From assembly GCA_034004165.1 (NCBI GenBank), contig JAVEXI010000007.1:1-55251 (forward strand): a stretch of DNA of 55,251 bases. The letters are read 5' to 3'. A program made the position numbers and the translations under genes. Below, in pieces: positions 34,157 through 42,706 of the stretch; position 1 is the first letter of the stretch, and every line of letters begins with the position of its first letter. The notes beneath the pieces were generated by a model. The model was not told the origin of the DNA and ran no database searches. It saw nothing but the letters and a program-made list of their open reading frames with translations. Origin of the DNA: Gudongella sp034004165 (lineage in GTDB: Bacteria; Bacillota; Clostridia; Tissierellales; Tissierellaceae).

Positions 34157-34187
34157 TGTATAGGAAGGATTTAGAAGGAGGATTTTT

Positions 34188-35369
34188 ATGGAGAGGGAAG
34201 AACAGTTTGATGAAATTAGCTTAAGAGAGCTCATAGAGACACTTATCAAGCAGAAAAAGTTGATTGCAGCAATAACTGCAGCTGCGGTTATTTTGACAAT
34301 GATATATAGTTTTGTAATATTAAAACCTACATATGAGGCAAATATGCTTCTGATGACTTCTGATACTGCGATATCAGGGGTAAATGGTGGTACCAGTAGT
34401 ATCGATAAGATGCTTGATTCCATTACTGACAGCCCGTCGATGAACGTAGAAACCTACAGACAGCAGATAATATCTCCTGAAGTAATGCGAAAGACTATCG
34501 ACACCCTAAATCTGGGAGATCAATATTCAATCAGAACTTTAAGAAATAAAATATCAATTGAAACAATTAAAGATACGAAGCTTATCAGCATTAAAATGAC
34601 TTCAACTGATTCGCAGATGGCATCTGACATTATCAATAAAATTGGCGATAATTTCATTGAATTTGTAAACGAGAACGCTAAGAGAAGAGCTAATGCATCT
34701 ACAGAATATATAGTTTCACAAATGGAGATAGAAAAAAAGCTTTACGAAGAAACTTTGCTACAACAGAGGGACCTTCTTTCTGAACCAAGGGGTAGTCAGG
34801 AGATAGCTCTTGAAATGGAAGCTATAATGAATCAGCTTACTGAGCTTAAGACTGGAAAAAACGAATGGAACCTTAGATTACAGTCCCTTGAAGCAGCAGT
34901 AAAGGTTGCTGAAGCTAACCCTGCAGGTGGTAGTTCACTTACACTAAACCAAGAGACAGGCAAAGTCTTACTGGACAGCAGCGAAAAGTCTATGAAAATT
35001 GAAATGGCAGAGCTCCAAGCAAAGATATCAGGCACCGAAAAGCTTATACCTGAACTAGAATCACACTTAGAAGACCTAAGGGTTGAATATGAAGAAAAAC
35101 AATATAAAGAAGGAATAATAAATCAAAAAGTTGACCTGGCCAGAAGCACATACGAAGCTTTTGTAAAGAAACACGAGGAAATCAGAGTTGCCGAGTCAGC
35201 TTTAATAGGAGAGGCAAGCGTCTCTGTAGTATCAAGAGCGTATCCTGCACATACTCCCGTTGGCCCAAATAAAACATTGAACGTCGCCATAGGCCTTGTT
35301 CTTGGTTTGATGCTAGGGGTCTTTGCAGCCTTCTTCACTGAGTACTGGAAACAATCAGCAAAATCATAA
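34188..35369 (+). CDS. Wzz-type polysaccharide chain-length/co-polymerase protein
   Basis: A 393-residue membrane protein with the Wzz plan: a short cytoplasmic start with an ISLREL motif, a first helix (about 24-46), a long extracytoplasmic coiled-coil region (about 50-355) and a second helix (about 362-384) preceded by the proline-containing PVGPNKTLN. It controls or couples polysaccharide chain growth and export. It has no kinase domain; the kinase gene lies about 7 kb away beside a second Wzz-like gene. GGAGG precedes the ATG. A perfect hairpin and the dehydratase gene follow. Confidence 0.92.
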   Translation: MEREEQFDEISLRELIETLIKQKKLIAAITAAAVILTMIYSFVILKPTYEANMLLMTSDTAISGVNGGTSSIDKMLDSITDSPSMNVETYRQQIISPEVMRKTIDTLNLGDQYSIRTLRNKISIETIKDTKLISIKMTSTDSQMASDIINKIGDNFIEFVNENAKRRANASTEYIVSQMEIEKKLYEETLLQQRDLLSEPRGSQEIALEMEAIMNQLTELKTGKNEWNLRLQSLEAAVKVAEANPAGGSSLTLNQETGKVLLDSSEKSMKIEMAELQAKISGTEKLIPELESHLEDLRVEYEEKQYKEGIINQKVDLARSTYEAFVKKHEEIRVAESALIGEASVSVVSRAYPAHTPVGPNKTLNVAIGLVLGLMLGVFAAFFTEYWKQSAKS

Positions 35370-35385
35370 ATTAAATTTGGCCTAA

Positions 35386-35411
35386 TAAATCAGACTGATT
35401 AGTCTGATTTA
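35386..35411 (+). promoter_or_regulatory. Perfect hairpin between Wzz-like and dehydratase genes
   Basis: The 11-bp inverted repeat TAAATCAGACT / AGTCTGATTTA has a GATT loop. No T run follows, so it is not a standard terminator. It may be an mRNA stability or processing hairpin. Confidence 0.55.
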
Positions 35412-35432
35412 TGCATTCTGGAGAGATGATCT

Positions 35433-37274
35433 ATGAAAAAACACAAAGAAAAGCTCATCCTTTTAGGACTTGATGCTATACTCATAAATATTTCTGTTAT
35501 ACTGGCACTCGTCATAAGGTTTGAAGGGGTATCAGGAAATCAGTTTACCTCTTACTTTAGCAGATATTTGTCGAGTTTCTTCATAATAACTGTTATTAAG
35601 CTGGTAGTATATTATTACTTCAAGCTATATAGCAGTATACTTAGGTATGCCAGCATTGAAGAACTAATGAAGGTGGTTGTTTCCTCTGTTGCGGGGAATG
35701 CACTTATGATTAGTGCGCTGTTTTTGCTTAGATTAGATCTTCCAAGGTCTGTTTATGTATTAATATTTTTGCTGGACATGGCATTTATTGGAGGCATAAG
35801 GTTAAGTTTAAGAGGAATAAACTATTTTCATAAACCAGGAAAACTGGATAAAGATTCTCAAAAGAGGATAATGATTGTCGGTGCTGGAGACGCCGGTGCA
35901 ATGGTCATAAGGGAATTTAAGAATCACTACAGTTTAAGGAGCAAACCTGTAGTTATAATCGACGACGATCCTGCAAAACAAGGGCATACAGTTGCTGGTA
36001 TACCTGTAGCTGGTGGTAGAAAAGATATCCCAAGACTTGTTGAAAGATATAGAATAGATGAGATAATAATTGCAATTCCATCTGCATCAAAATCTGAAAT
36101 AAGCAATGTTGTTGCCATTTGTAAGAATACTGGTGCAAAACTTAAAATACTGCCAGGTATTTACGAGTTAATAGATGAAGTTGTAACAATTAATTCAATC
36201 AGAGAGGTGCAGATAGAAGACCTTCTGGGAAGAGATGAAGTTAAGGTTGATTTAGACCAGATTTCCAGTTACCTGAAGGATAGAGTAGTTATGGTAACAG
36301 GTGGTGGTGGGTCAATAGGCTCAGAGCTTTGCAGACAGATTGCAATGCAAAAGCCAAACAGGCTTGTCATTCTTGATATATATGAGAACTCAGCGTATTC
36401 AATACAGAATGAACTTAGAAGAAAACATAAGAACCTGGATTTGATAGTATACATAGGCTCAGTAAGAGATAATCAGAGAGTAAATGAACTGGTTGAGAAA
36501 GAAAAACCAGATGTCATATTCCATGCTGCAGCGCATAAGCACGTGCCGCTTATGGAAGACAGCCCCAAGGAAGCAGTAAAAAACAACGTATTTGGAACAC
36601 TAAACCTTGCTGTGGCAGCCTCAAAAAATGGAGTCAAAAAATTTGTAATGATTTCTACAGATAAGGCGGTAAATCCTACGAATATTATGGGTGCTACTAA
36701 AAGACTGTGCGAAATGCTAGTACAGTCAATAGATAAGAATTCGGAAACAGAGTTTGTTGCCGTAAGATTTGGGAATGTGCTGGGTAGCAACGGCAGTGTA
36801 ATACCTCTATTCAAAAAGCAAATAGCAGATGGAGGCCCTGTTACTGTGACCCATAAAGAGGTAATTAGGTATTTTATGACCATTCCCGAGGCTGTGCAGC
36901 TAGTAATACAGGCAGGAGCAATGGCACTTGGGGGAGAAATCTTCATATTAGACATGGGTAAGCCAGTAAGAATTCTGGATCTTGCTGAAGACCTTATAAG
37001 GCTGTCAGGATATGAACCATACTCAGAGATACCAATTAAAATCACAGGACTTAGACCTGGAGAGAAGCTCTTTGAAGAGCTGTTATTAGATGAAGAGGGA
37101 ATTTCTGCTACAAAGCACGATAAAATATTTGTCGCCAGACCACTCGAAAAGAACTTTGAGCAGCTACAGCAGGAACTAGAGACCCTGCACGAAATAATCT
37201 GGAGTGGAACAGATGGGGAAGTAAAAGAATTTGTGAAGACAATAGTTGAAACGTATAGGACAGTGAATAAGTAA
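35433..37274 (+). CDS. CapD/FlaA1-type UDP-sugar 4,6-dehydratase/epimerase
   Basis: A 613-residue membrane-bound nucleotide-sugar enzyme. Four or five N-terminal helices (about 8-130) are followed by a first Rossmann domain (GAGDAG, 150-155) and a second, catalytic SDR domain (GGGGSIGSE, 290-298) with the active-site STDK (408-411) and MGATKR (419-424). This is the PglF/WbpM/CapD family, usually UDP-N-acetylglucosamine 4,6-dehydratases that feed deoxy-amino sugars into capsule, O-glycans or S-layer glycans. The exact product cannot be read from sequence. It follows the Wzz-like gene by 63 bp and is probably in the same transcript. Confidence 0.93.
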   Translation: MKKHKEKLILLGLDAILINISVILALVIRFEGVSGNQFTSYFSRYLSSFFIITVIKLVVYYYFKLYSSILRYASIEELMKVVVSSVAGNALMISALFLLRLDLPRSVYVLIFLLDMAFIGGIRLSLRGINYFHKPGKLDKDSQKRIMIVGAGDAGAMVIREFKNHYSLRSKPVVIIDDDPAKQGHTVAGIPVAGGRKDIPRLVERYRIDEIIIAIPSASKSEISNVVAICKNTGAKLKILPGIYELIDEVVTINSIREVQIEDLLGRDEVKVDLDQISSYLKDRVVMVTGGGGSIGSELCRQIAMQKPNRLVILDIYENSAYSIQNELRRKHKNLDLIVYIGSVRDNQRVNELVEKEKPDVIFHAAAHKHVPLMEDSPKEAVKNNVFGTLNLAVAASKNGVKKFVMISTDKAVNPTNIMGATKRLCEMLVQSIDKNSETEFVAVRFGNVLGSNGSVIPLFKKQIADGGPVTVTHKEVIRYFMTIPEAVQLVIQAGAMALGGEIFILDMGKPVRILDLAEDLIRLSGYEPYSEIPIKITGLRPGEKLFEELLLDEEGISATKHDKIFVARPLEKNFEQLQQELETLHEIIWSGTDGEVKEFVKTIVETYRTVNK

Positions 37275-37510
37275 GAGTGAATAGTGAATAACGATTCTGT
37301 CATTCCGAACGTAGTGGAGGAATCTCGTAAAACGCTGTCATTCCGACTTCCACAACGCTGTCATTCTGAGCGTTAGCGAAGAATCTTATCTTTTAACTTG
37401 CCATTAAATTATAATTATATAATGTTTATTTACATACGTACGATTGTAGGGGCTAGCTTCGCTGGCCCTATTTTTTTCCCCTCGAATAGTAAAATCACCC
37501 CCAAAATCAA
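37275..37510. repeat. Dense cluster of intergenic repeats
   Basis: After the dehydratase gene: AGTGAATAGTGAATA repeats (about 37260-37292), three GTCATTCCGA/GTCATTCTGAGCG-type units in a row (37301-37331, 37338-37359, 37361-37396) and one GTAGGGGCTAGCTTCGCTGG-type hairpin (37446-37467) followed by a T run. The latter may act as a terminator. Confidence 0.75.
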
Positions 37511-37539
37511 ATTTAACAAGTATGAAGGGAGGTGAGATG

Positions 37540-37761
37540 ATGGCAACAGTAGCTGAGATAGCAAAGAAAACTCTAAAACTTGAGCTCGATGCAGGAATAA
37601 TCGACGGCAAACAAAAACTTGCTTCAAAAGTTTTTACAAACGTAAAAACTGAAGCGACCGACGAAAACATGCATATGAGCGGAGTAGTACTTGCAGGACT
37701 GCAAAGCAGAAATCTTCTTAAAGTTAAGAAGATTGAAGAGTACGAATTTGACGAGCAGTAA
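37540..37761 (+). CDS. DUF1659-type small protein
   Basis: A 73-residue soluble protein (MATVAEIAKKTLKLELDAG...) of the DUF1659 family, whose function is unknown. I chose the ATG at 37540, 7 bases after GGGAGG; an ATG at 37537 is also possible. It is the first of three small genes (DUF1659, DUF2922, YvrJ) that occur together in many Firmicutes. Confidence 0.8.
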   Translation: MATVAEIAKKTLKLELDAGIIDGKQKLASKVFTNVKTEATDENMHMSGVVLAGLQSRNLLKVKKIEEYEFDEQ

Positions 37762-37792
37762 TCCTGAATTAAACCTGTAAGGAGGTGATTAA

Positions 37793-38011
37793 GTGGAAAA
37801 GACAAAACTTGAAATGGACTACATCGACGCAATAAACAAAAGCTACAGAATGAGCATCGACAACCCTAGAGAAGATCTTGTAGCATCAGAAGTTGCAGAT
37901 GCAATGGAGATGTTGGTAAACGCAGGAGTTTTCAGGTCAACCAACGGAGATTTGACAGGCGTTGTTGGAGCCAGAATAGTGACTACAACAGTAAACGAAC
38001 TGGAGATCTAA
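37793..38011 (+). CDS. DUF2922-type small protein
   Basis: A 72-residue soluble protein starting at GTG 37793, 7 bases after GGAGG. The pattern (a beta strand with KLEMDYIDA, then DNPREDLVASEVADAM and a closing GVVGARIVTTTVNEL) fits DUF2922, unknown function. Its C terminus resembles an appended beta strand, so it may pair with the DUF1659 product. The stop is 3 bp before the start of the YvrJ gene. Confidence 0.78.
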   Translation: MEKTKLEMDYIDAINKSYRMSIDNPREDLVASEVADAMEMLVNAGVFRSTNGDLTGVVGARIVTTTVNELEI

Positions 38012-38014
38012 TAA

Positions 38015-38152
38015 ATGGATGAAATATATTCCAGCGTGGCAAACCTCGGTTTTCCAATCGTTATTTCCATATATCTACTAGTGAGGATAGAAGGAAAACT
38101 TAACGAACTGACAAAGAGCATAACCGAGCTTGCACAGGCTATATCAAAGTAA
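38015..38152 (+). CDS. YvrJ-family small membrane protein
   Basis: A 45-residue peptide that begins MDEIYSSVANLGFPIVISIY, with one helix (about 11-24) and an amphipathic, charged C-terminal helix. This matches the YvrJ family of unknown function. It starts 3 bases after the DUF2922 stop and is followed by a terminator at 38159, closing a three-gene unit. Confidence 0.82.
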   Translation: MDEIYSSVANLGFPIVISIYLLVRIEGKLNELTKSITELAQAISK

Positions 38153-38158
38153 AAATAA

Positions 38159-38197
38159 GGCTCTGGCTTCCAAAATGGAACCCAGAGCCTATTCTAT
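38159..38197 (+). terminator. Rho-independent terminator of the DUF1659/DUF2922/YvrJ unit
   Basis: GGCTCTGG (38159-38166) pairs with CCCAGAGCC (38181-38189); the inner TTCC / GGAA adds pairing. TATTCTATTCTT follows. Confidence 0.82.
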
Positions 38198-38280
38198 TCT
38201 TGTCATTCTGAGCGCCAGTGAAGAATCTAATCATTTAATCTTTTCATCTTTTAACTAAATACTGAGGATACAATTATATT
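38198..38280. repeat. GTCATTCTGAGCG-type repeat
   Basis: TTGTCATTCTGAGCGCCAGT and the following AAGAATCT/ATCTTTT units, at about 38198-38260, match the family also seen near 8869, 30118, 37361 and 48747. Confidence 0.65.
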
Positions 38281-38307
38281 AAACTACACAATAACATTCA
38301 GCTGATT

Positions 38308-38379
38308 GGAGGGTAATCGTTTTGAGGACATTACTTGGCCAAGCGGCCTCGAGCGGTCCGAAAAAACGACTTACCCTCC
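38308..38379 (+). repeat. 72-bp structured hairpin element, copy 3
   Basis: The outer stem is GGAGGGTAA / TTACCCTCC. The core equals that of copy 1 except for one C-to-T and a changed small loop (TCGAG for GCGAG). It lies between the convergent YvrJ unit and the SLH gene on the - strand. Confidence 0.85.
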
Positions 38380-38389
38380 ATTAAACAAA

Positions 38390-40036
38390 TCATAATTGTT
38401 TGTTCGTTTCAATTGCATCCGAAGATTCCACCAAATTTCCATCCTTATCCCTAATATAAGAAGGACTCTCAATTATCTGAATAGAATAATAAGTAGCTTC
38501 AGCACTATCTGTAATTTCAATAAGCAAAATCGTAGGGTCATCAGATTTTATCGACGTTGCAAAATCACTGTCCCTTAAAATCACATCATCAACAGACCTA
38601 TCCCCAAGCCTGATAATTTCCAAATCTCTTCTATATAGACTGGATCCATCTTCTTCTAGTGGCTCACTAAAAGCAATTTCGATGTATTCTCTTCTAACAT
38701 CAGCCCTTCTGGATATCATCCTCGGGCTCACCAAGTCAATAATCTTAATATCAGCGGCTTCTACAGGTGAGTTTAGAACTGTAGAAATTGAATTGTCCTT
38801 AACAATAGTTATTGTGCTATTTCTAATATAAGTTTCGTCTGCTTCGTCCAGTTTAAGACTAATAGTATTCGAGCCGTCAATAATAATTCTTTCAATATCT
38901 CTTCCTGGAACAACAAAATCGCTAACCTTTGCTGATGATATTGGAACGTTGAATCGTACTTTAATAGTGTCTTCATCTATAAGGGCACCCTGTTTACCAG
39001 GATATTTTGAATCGTAATCGATTACCTTTCCAAGGCCTGCTGAGATGTCATCAAAAACTACATTCAGTATGGAAGGGTCAGTTCTGTTTCCATCAGTATC
39101 CTTAAGGCCGATAGCCTTTAACGCAGAAACATTGCCTTCGATACCAATTATTGTAAACACTGGACCAATATTTTGTGGCAGTGTAATTCCTATAGATTTA
39201 CCATCCTTCGAAATGGATATCTTTGATTCAGTTGGAAGAGATATTTCCTCATTTCCAATGAAAATTGAATAGTTTGTTTTATTAAGTACAATTTTTTGAT
39301 CCATCTCTTTGTCGAAAGTAAGTATTATGTTGTTAACAAAACCAAAGCTTCCTGTAAGAGATGGATAATCAGGAACATCTTCATCATCTACGTCATTATC
39401 AGGTTCTTCCTCTGGCTCTTCAGGTTCTTCGCTTTCTCCAGGGCTCTGTACCAATCGCAGTTTAACAGCTAAAGGGGAACTAGTCCCCTTTGTGTTCAGT
39501 CCAAGCGCATTTACAAGCATAGCAGCTACCTGACCTCTGTTCAGTTTAGCCTCAGATTCAAAGTTCAACCCTCTCATCAGACCTATTTGTTTTGAAAACT
39601 CTGGTACATTGTACCAGTCTTCAGCTTCTTCAACGTATCCAAGTGCCCTTAAAAGCACAGTCTGAAATTGCTGTGTAGTAACAGGCTGGCCAACGCCAAA
39701 TGTACTGGTTGTCATTCCTTTAATCAGACCTTCGTCCTTCGCCCAAAGAATAAAAGGAATATAGTACAGGTTAGAAGGCCCTAAATCTGTAAAACTATTG
39801 GCTGAAAGATAACCTTCAGCTTCGCTTTCCTTGCCATATAACCTTGAAATAAGGACTACCATCTGCTCTCTAGTAAGATTGTCTTCGAGCATCAGATCTC
39901 CATCAGTACCACCCTTAAGAACTCCCAGGTCTTTTAAAAACACACCTTCTTTTTCATATGGACTTGCAGCAGATGCCGTAAGAGGCAAGCTCATAAGCAA
40001 TACAAGTGCCAGTATGAAGGATAAGAGTCTCTTCAT
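38390..40036 (-). CDS. SLH-domain surface protein with Ig-like C-terminal region
   Basis: A 548-residue exported protein. Signal peptide (about 1-24), three SLH-type repeats (about 28-195; LMLEDNLTREQMVVLISRLYG, FTDLGPSNLYYIPFILWA and LNRGQVAAMLVNALGL are recognisable), an acidic Pro/Glu linker (about 205-222) and a beta-rich C-terminal part that looks like successive Ig-like (SbsA-type) domains, for example ILTFDKEMD and IAFSEPLEED. It is transcribed divergently from the SLH gene at 40299. Probably a wall-attached surface protein of unknown partner. Confidence 0.83.
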   Translation of the reverse strand: MKRLLSFILALVLLMSLPLTASAASPYEKEGVFLKDLGVLKGGTDGDLMLEDNLTREQMVVLISRLYGKESEAEGYLSANSFTDLGPSNLYYIPFILWAKDEGLIKGMTTSTFGVGQPVTTQQFQTVLLRALGYVEEAEDWYNVPEFSKQIGLMRGLNFESEAKLNRGQVAAMLVNALGLNTKGTSSPLAVKLRLVQSPGESEEPEEPEEEPDNDVDDEDVPDYPSLTGSFGFVNNIILTFDKEMDQKIVLNKTNYSIFIGNEEISLPTESKISISKDGKSIGITLPQNIGPVFTIIGIEGNVSALKAIGLKDTDGNRTDPSILNVVFDDISAGLGKVIDYDSKYPGKQGALIDEDTIKVRFNVPISSAKVSDFVVPGRDIERIIIDGSNTISLKLDEADETYIRNSTITIVKDNSISTVLNSPVEAADIKIIDLVSPRMISRRADVRREYIEIAFSEPLEEDGSSLYRRDLEIIRLGDRSVDDVILRDSDFATSIKSDDPTILLIEITDSAEATYYSIQIIESPSYIRDKDGNLVESSDAIETNKQL

Positions 40037-40298
40037 TAATGAATCACCCTTTCTATATTTTCTCCTATGGCTATATTATAACTTAAAATGGCGTTTTTTT
40101 GTATTACAATTGGGTTAATGTTTCCTAAAACTGGCCGATATTTAATAGGTAATAATTTGTAAATATTTGGATTTGAATATAGATATATGTTAATAATTAA
40201 TATATAATAGAAACATCGTTTTACCAAATAATTCAAGTGTGCTAAGTAGCTTGATATTATGCGTTACAAACATATTATAAGAACAGGGAGGAATGACA
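40037..40298. promoter_or_regulatory. Divergent SLH promoter region
   Basis: A 262-bp AT-rich spacer between two divergent SLH genes. For the - strand gene, TATAAT at 40080-40075 is a possible -10. For the + strand gene, TTGATA (40251-40256), a 16-bp spacer and TATTAT (40273-40278) form a good promoter. A near-WalR box with one mismatch (- strand, 40279-40263: TATAAT-ATGTT-TGTAAC) overlaps that -10. Confidence 0.6.
40251..40278 (+). promoter_or_regulatory. Sigma-A promoter of the SLH gene at 40299
   Basis: TTGATA (40251-40256), a 16-bp spacer and TATTAT (40273-40278), followed 8 bp later by GGGAGG. Confidence 0.65.
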
Positions 40299-41945
40299 AT
40301 GAAAAAAAGAATCGCTATGATTCTGGCACTGGTAATGATTGCTACAATGGTGCCTGCAATGAGCTTTGCAGATGGTTTTTCAGACATGCCACAGGATTGG
40401 TCAACTGAAGCTTTAACAGCAGCTGTTGACAACGGGCTTTTAATGGGTTCAAATGGAAAGCTTATGCCTTCAGAAAACCTTACAAGGGCTCAAATGGCAA
40501 CTATAATCAACAGGGCATTTGGAGCTTATGAAAAGGCTTCTCTTGCAGGATTTACTGATGTATCAGAAACATCCTGGTACAAAGATGAAATGGCTAAAGC
40601 AGCACAAATGAGAACTTTTAAAGGCGACGGGAACAAGTTAAATCCCGACAACAACATTACAAGAGAAGAAGCATTTATCGTAATGGCAAGAGCAATGAAA
40701 CTTGAGGCATCAGGCGTAGCACCAGAAGGCTTTTCCGACCTGGATAAAATATCTATATGGGCTAAAGGCGAAGTTTACGCTCTTATTAATGCTGGTTATG
40801 TTAAGGGTTCAAACGGGCTTATAAATCCACAAGGGTACATTACAAGAGCTGAATTTGCTCAGCTTATGTTCAATATGATAAAGACTTATGTAAACGTTGC
40901 AGACGAATACACTGGACTTGGCGAAGGAAATGTCATGATAAATGTACCAGATGTAGTACTTAGAGACATGACTATCGAAGGCGACCTTATAGCTGGAGAT
41001 GGTATTGGCGATGGAAACCTTACACTTGACAATGTGGTAATTGAGGGAAGATTAGTTGTCAGAGGTGGAGGCGTAGACTCTATACTTATCAAAGGTGGAA
41101 CTTCAATAGGAAGTACTTTGGTCGTTTCAAGATATGACGGAGCAGTTAGAGTTTTCTTTGAAGATGGAACTGAGGCTGACGTAATATATATAGAAGATGG
41201 GGAAGACAAGGTAATCGTCGAAGGTAAAGTTGACAAGGTTATTGTCAATGCTGATGTACCAGTCGCTCTCCAAAATGCAGAAGTAGGCGAAATAAGAATG
41301 AACGCAGTTGGATCTGACGTATTTGTAGATGAAGATTCAACAGTTGCAAGTATTCTGATTTTCAAAGAAGCAGAAGGCGCAAAAGTTGGTATAGAAGGAA
41401 AAGTTACATCTTTAGTAACTGCTGCTCCACAAACTAGCGTTGCTGGAAGCGGTTCAGTAGAAGTTCTTGAAGTTATGGGAACTGGCGAAGGATACGAAAT
41501 CGATGTAGAAGTAACGACAACTGTAATCAGTGAAGACCTTACAGTAACCGAAGAAGCTGAAGAGCCATCCACAGGTGGTGGCGGCGGCGGAGGCGGTGGT
41601 GGTGGAGGAACACCTGCACCGAAGATTGAAGAAGCATGGTTAAATAGTGTAGAAGCTACTATAAATGGCGGTAAGATACTGGTACCATTTTCTTTTAATG
41701 CAAAAGATGATTATGTAATAAGAGTAGTATTTAATAAAACTGTTAGTATTAAAAGTGTTAATTTTGTTGGTTGGGACTTAATAAAAGATATTTACAGTAT
41801 ACCAACAGATTTAACAAAAGAAGTTTCAATATATATACATCATGAAATTACTGAAAATCACTTTGATGCATTTGGAAATGAAGTTATTATAACTGTAACA
41901 GATGGGTCAACTCCAGTATCTTTCGAGATAGAGTTACAAAGGTAA
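40299..41945 (+). CDS. SLH-domain surface protein with glycine-rich hinge
   Basis: A 548-residue exported protein. I chose ATG 40299, 7 bases after GGGAGG, over the ATG at 40293. Signal peptide (about 1-24), three SLH repeats (about 25-190; FSDMPQDWSTEAL, FTDVSETSWYKDE, FSDLDKISIWAKGE), a repetitive beta region (about 200-390) with short strands that look like a beta-helix or solenoid, a glycine-only run of about 12 residues and then a C-terminal beta domain of about 100 residues. Likely a wall-attached surface or scaffold protein; no catalytic motif is visible. A perfect hairpin follows. Confidence 0.84.
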   Translation: MKKRIAMILALVMIATMVPAMSFADGFSDMPQDWSTEALTAAVDNGLLMGSNGKLMPSENLTRAQMATIINRAFGAYEKASLAGFTDVSETSWYKDEMAKAAQMRTFKGDGNKLNPDNNITREEAFIVMARAMKLEASGVAPEGFSDLDKISIWAKGEVYALINAGYVKGSNGLINPQGYITRAEFAQLMFNMIKTYVNVADEYTGLGEGNVMINVPDVVLRDMTIEGDLIAGDGIGDGNLTLDNVVIEGRLVVRGGGVDSILIKGGTSIGSTLVVSRYDGAVRVFFEDGTEADVIYIEDGEDKVIVEGKVDKVIVNADVPVALQNAEVGEIRMNAVGSDVFVDEDSTVASILIFKEAEGAKVGIEGKVTSLVTAAPQTSVAGSGSVEVLEVMGTGEGYEIDVEVTTTVISEDLTVTEEAEEPSTGGGGGGGGGGGGTPAPKIEEAWLNSVEATINGGKILVPFSFNAKDDYVIRVVFNKTVSIKSVNFVGWDLIKDIYSIPTDLTKEVSIYIHHEITENHFDAFGNEVIITVTDGSTPVSFEIELQR

Positions 41946-41962
41946 CAGCAGAAATTACAAAT

Positions 41963-41997
41963 TAGATACAAGTTTGGCAAAGCCAAACTTGTATCTA
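41963..41997 (+). terminator. Long perfect hairpin after the SLH gene
   Basis: The 16-bp stem TAGATACAAGTTTGGC / GCCAAACTTGTATCTA has an AAA loop. It is not followed by a T run (the sequence is ATAAAATTACC), so termination may be inefficient, or the hairpin may protect the mRNA. The capsule-control genes start 35 bp later with no evident promoter. Confidence 0.65.
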
Positions 41998-42031
41998 ATA
42001 AAATTACCTGAATCCCAGGGAGGAAGTTCAT

Positions 42032-42706
42032 TTGGAAGAAATTAGCTTACGAGAGCTCTTATTTATCCTTAGAAAACACCTGCGGCTTATCTTTTTAATA
42101 CTGATTTTAGCAATTGTCGCAAGTTCTTTTATAACATTTATAGTTTTAGATAAGCAGTACAGCGCATTCACAACGCTGATGGTAGGTCGTCCTAAGGATT
42201 ATATAAGCGATAATAAAATAGAATATAACGAGCTTTTGCTAAATCAAAAGCTCGTATCAACATATGGAGAACTGATAAAGACTAGAGCAGTATCAGATAG
42301 GGTAATATCAAATCTGAACTTAGATATCTCTAATACAAAGCTACGAGATAAAATAAGCGTTAGACTGGTCAAAGACACAGAAATAATTGGAATTACAGTA
42401 ACTGACACCAACCCATATCTTGCTGCCGAAATAGCAAACGAAACTGCTGAGGTTTTCATGGAAACTGTTCAGCAGATAATGAAAGTTGAAAACGTTCAGG
42501 TCATAGATCTTGCTGTCCCAAATCTTATTCCAGTAAGTCCGAGATCTAAGCTGAATATAGCCATAGCTGCTGTTTTGGGGATAATGGCAGGCGTATTTCT
42601 GGCTTTCTTAATTGAGTTTTTAGATAATACCATAAAGTCACCGGAGGATGTAGAAAAGTATTTGAACCTGCCGGTTTTAGGAGCGATACCCTATGTTGAA
42701 GAGTAA
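42032..42706 (+). CDS. Wzz-type modulator of the capsule tyrosine kinase (YveK/CapA-like)
   Basis: A 224-residue membrane protein with two helices (about 18-40 and 172-194), the ISLREL start shared with the Wzz protein at 34188, and the PVSPRSKLN motif before the second helix. Its C-terminal tail (EDVEKYLNLPVLGAIPYVEE) is the part that activates the partner kinase in the CapA/CapB and YveK/YwqD systems. The start is TTG 42032 after AGGGAGGAAG. It overlaps the kinase gene by 14 bp. Confidence 0.93.
   Translation: MEEISLRELLFILRKHLRLIFLILILAIVASSFITFIVLDKQYSAFTTLMVGRPKDYISDNKIEYNELLLNQKLVSTYGELIKTRAVSDRVISNLNLDISNTKLRDKISVRLVKDTEIIGITVTDTNPYLAAEIANETAEVFMETVQQIMKVENVQVIDLAVPNLIPVSPRSKLNIAIAAVLGIMAGVFLAFLIEFLDNTIKSPEDVEKYLNLPVLGAIPYVEE

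Noticed and set aside
36473..37303. Long - strand open frame (276 codons) opposite the dehydratase gene
   Set aside because: It is antisense to a clear CapD-type enzyme, serine- and phenylalanine-rich as shadow frames are, and lacks a ribosome site.
40886..41572. Long - strand open frame opposite the SLH gene at 40299
   Set aside because: Low-complexity Ser/Thr-rich shadow of an acidic repetitive protein.
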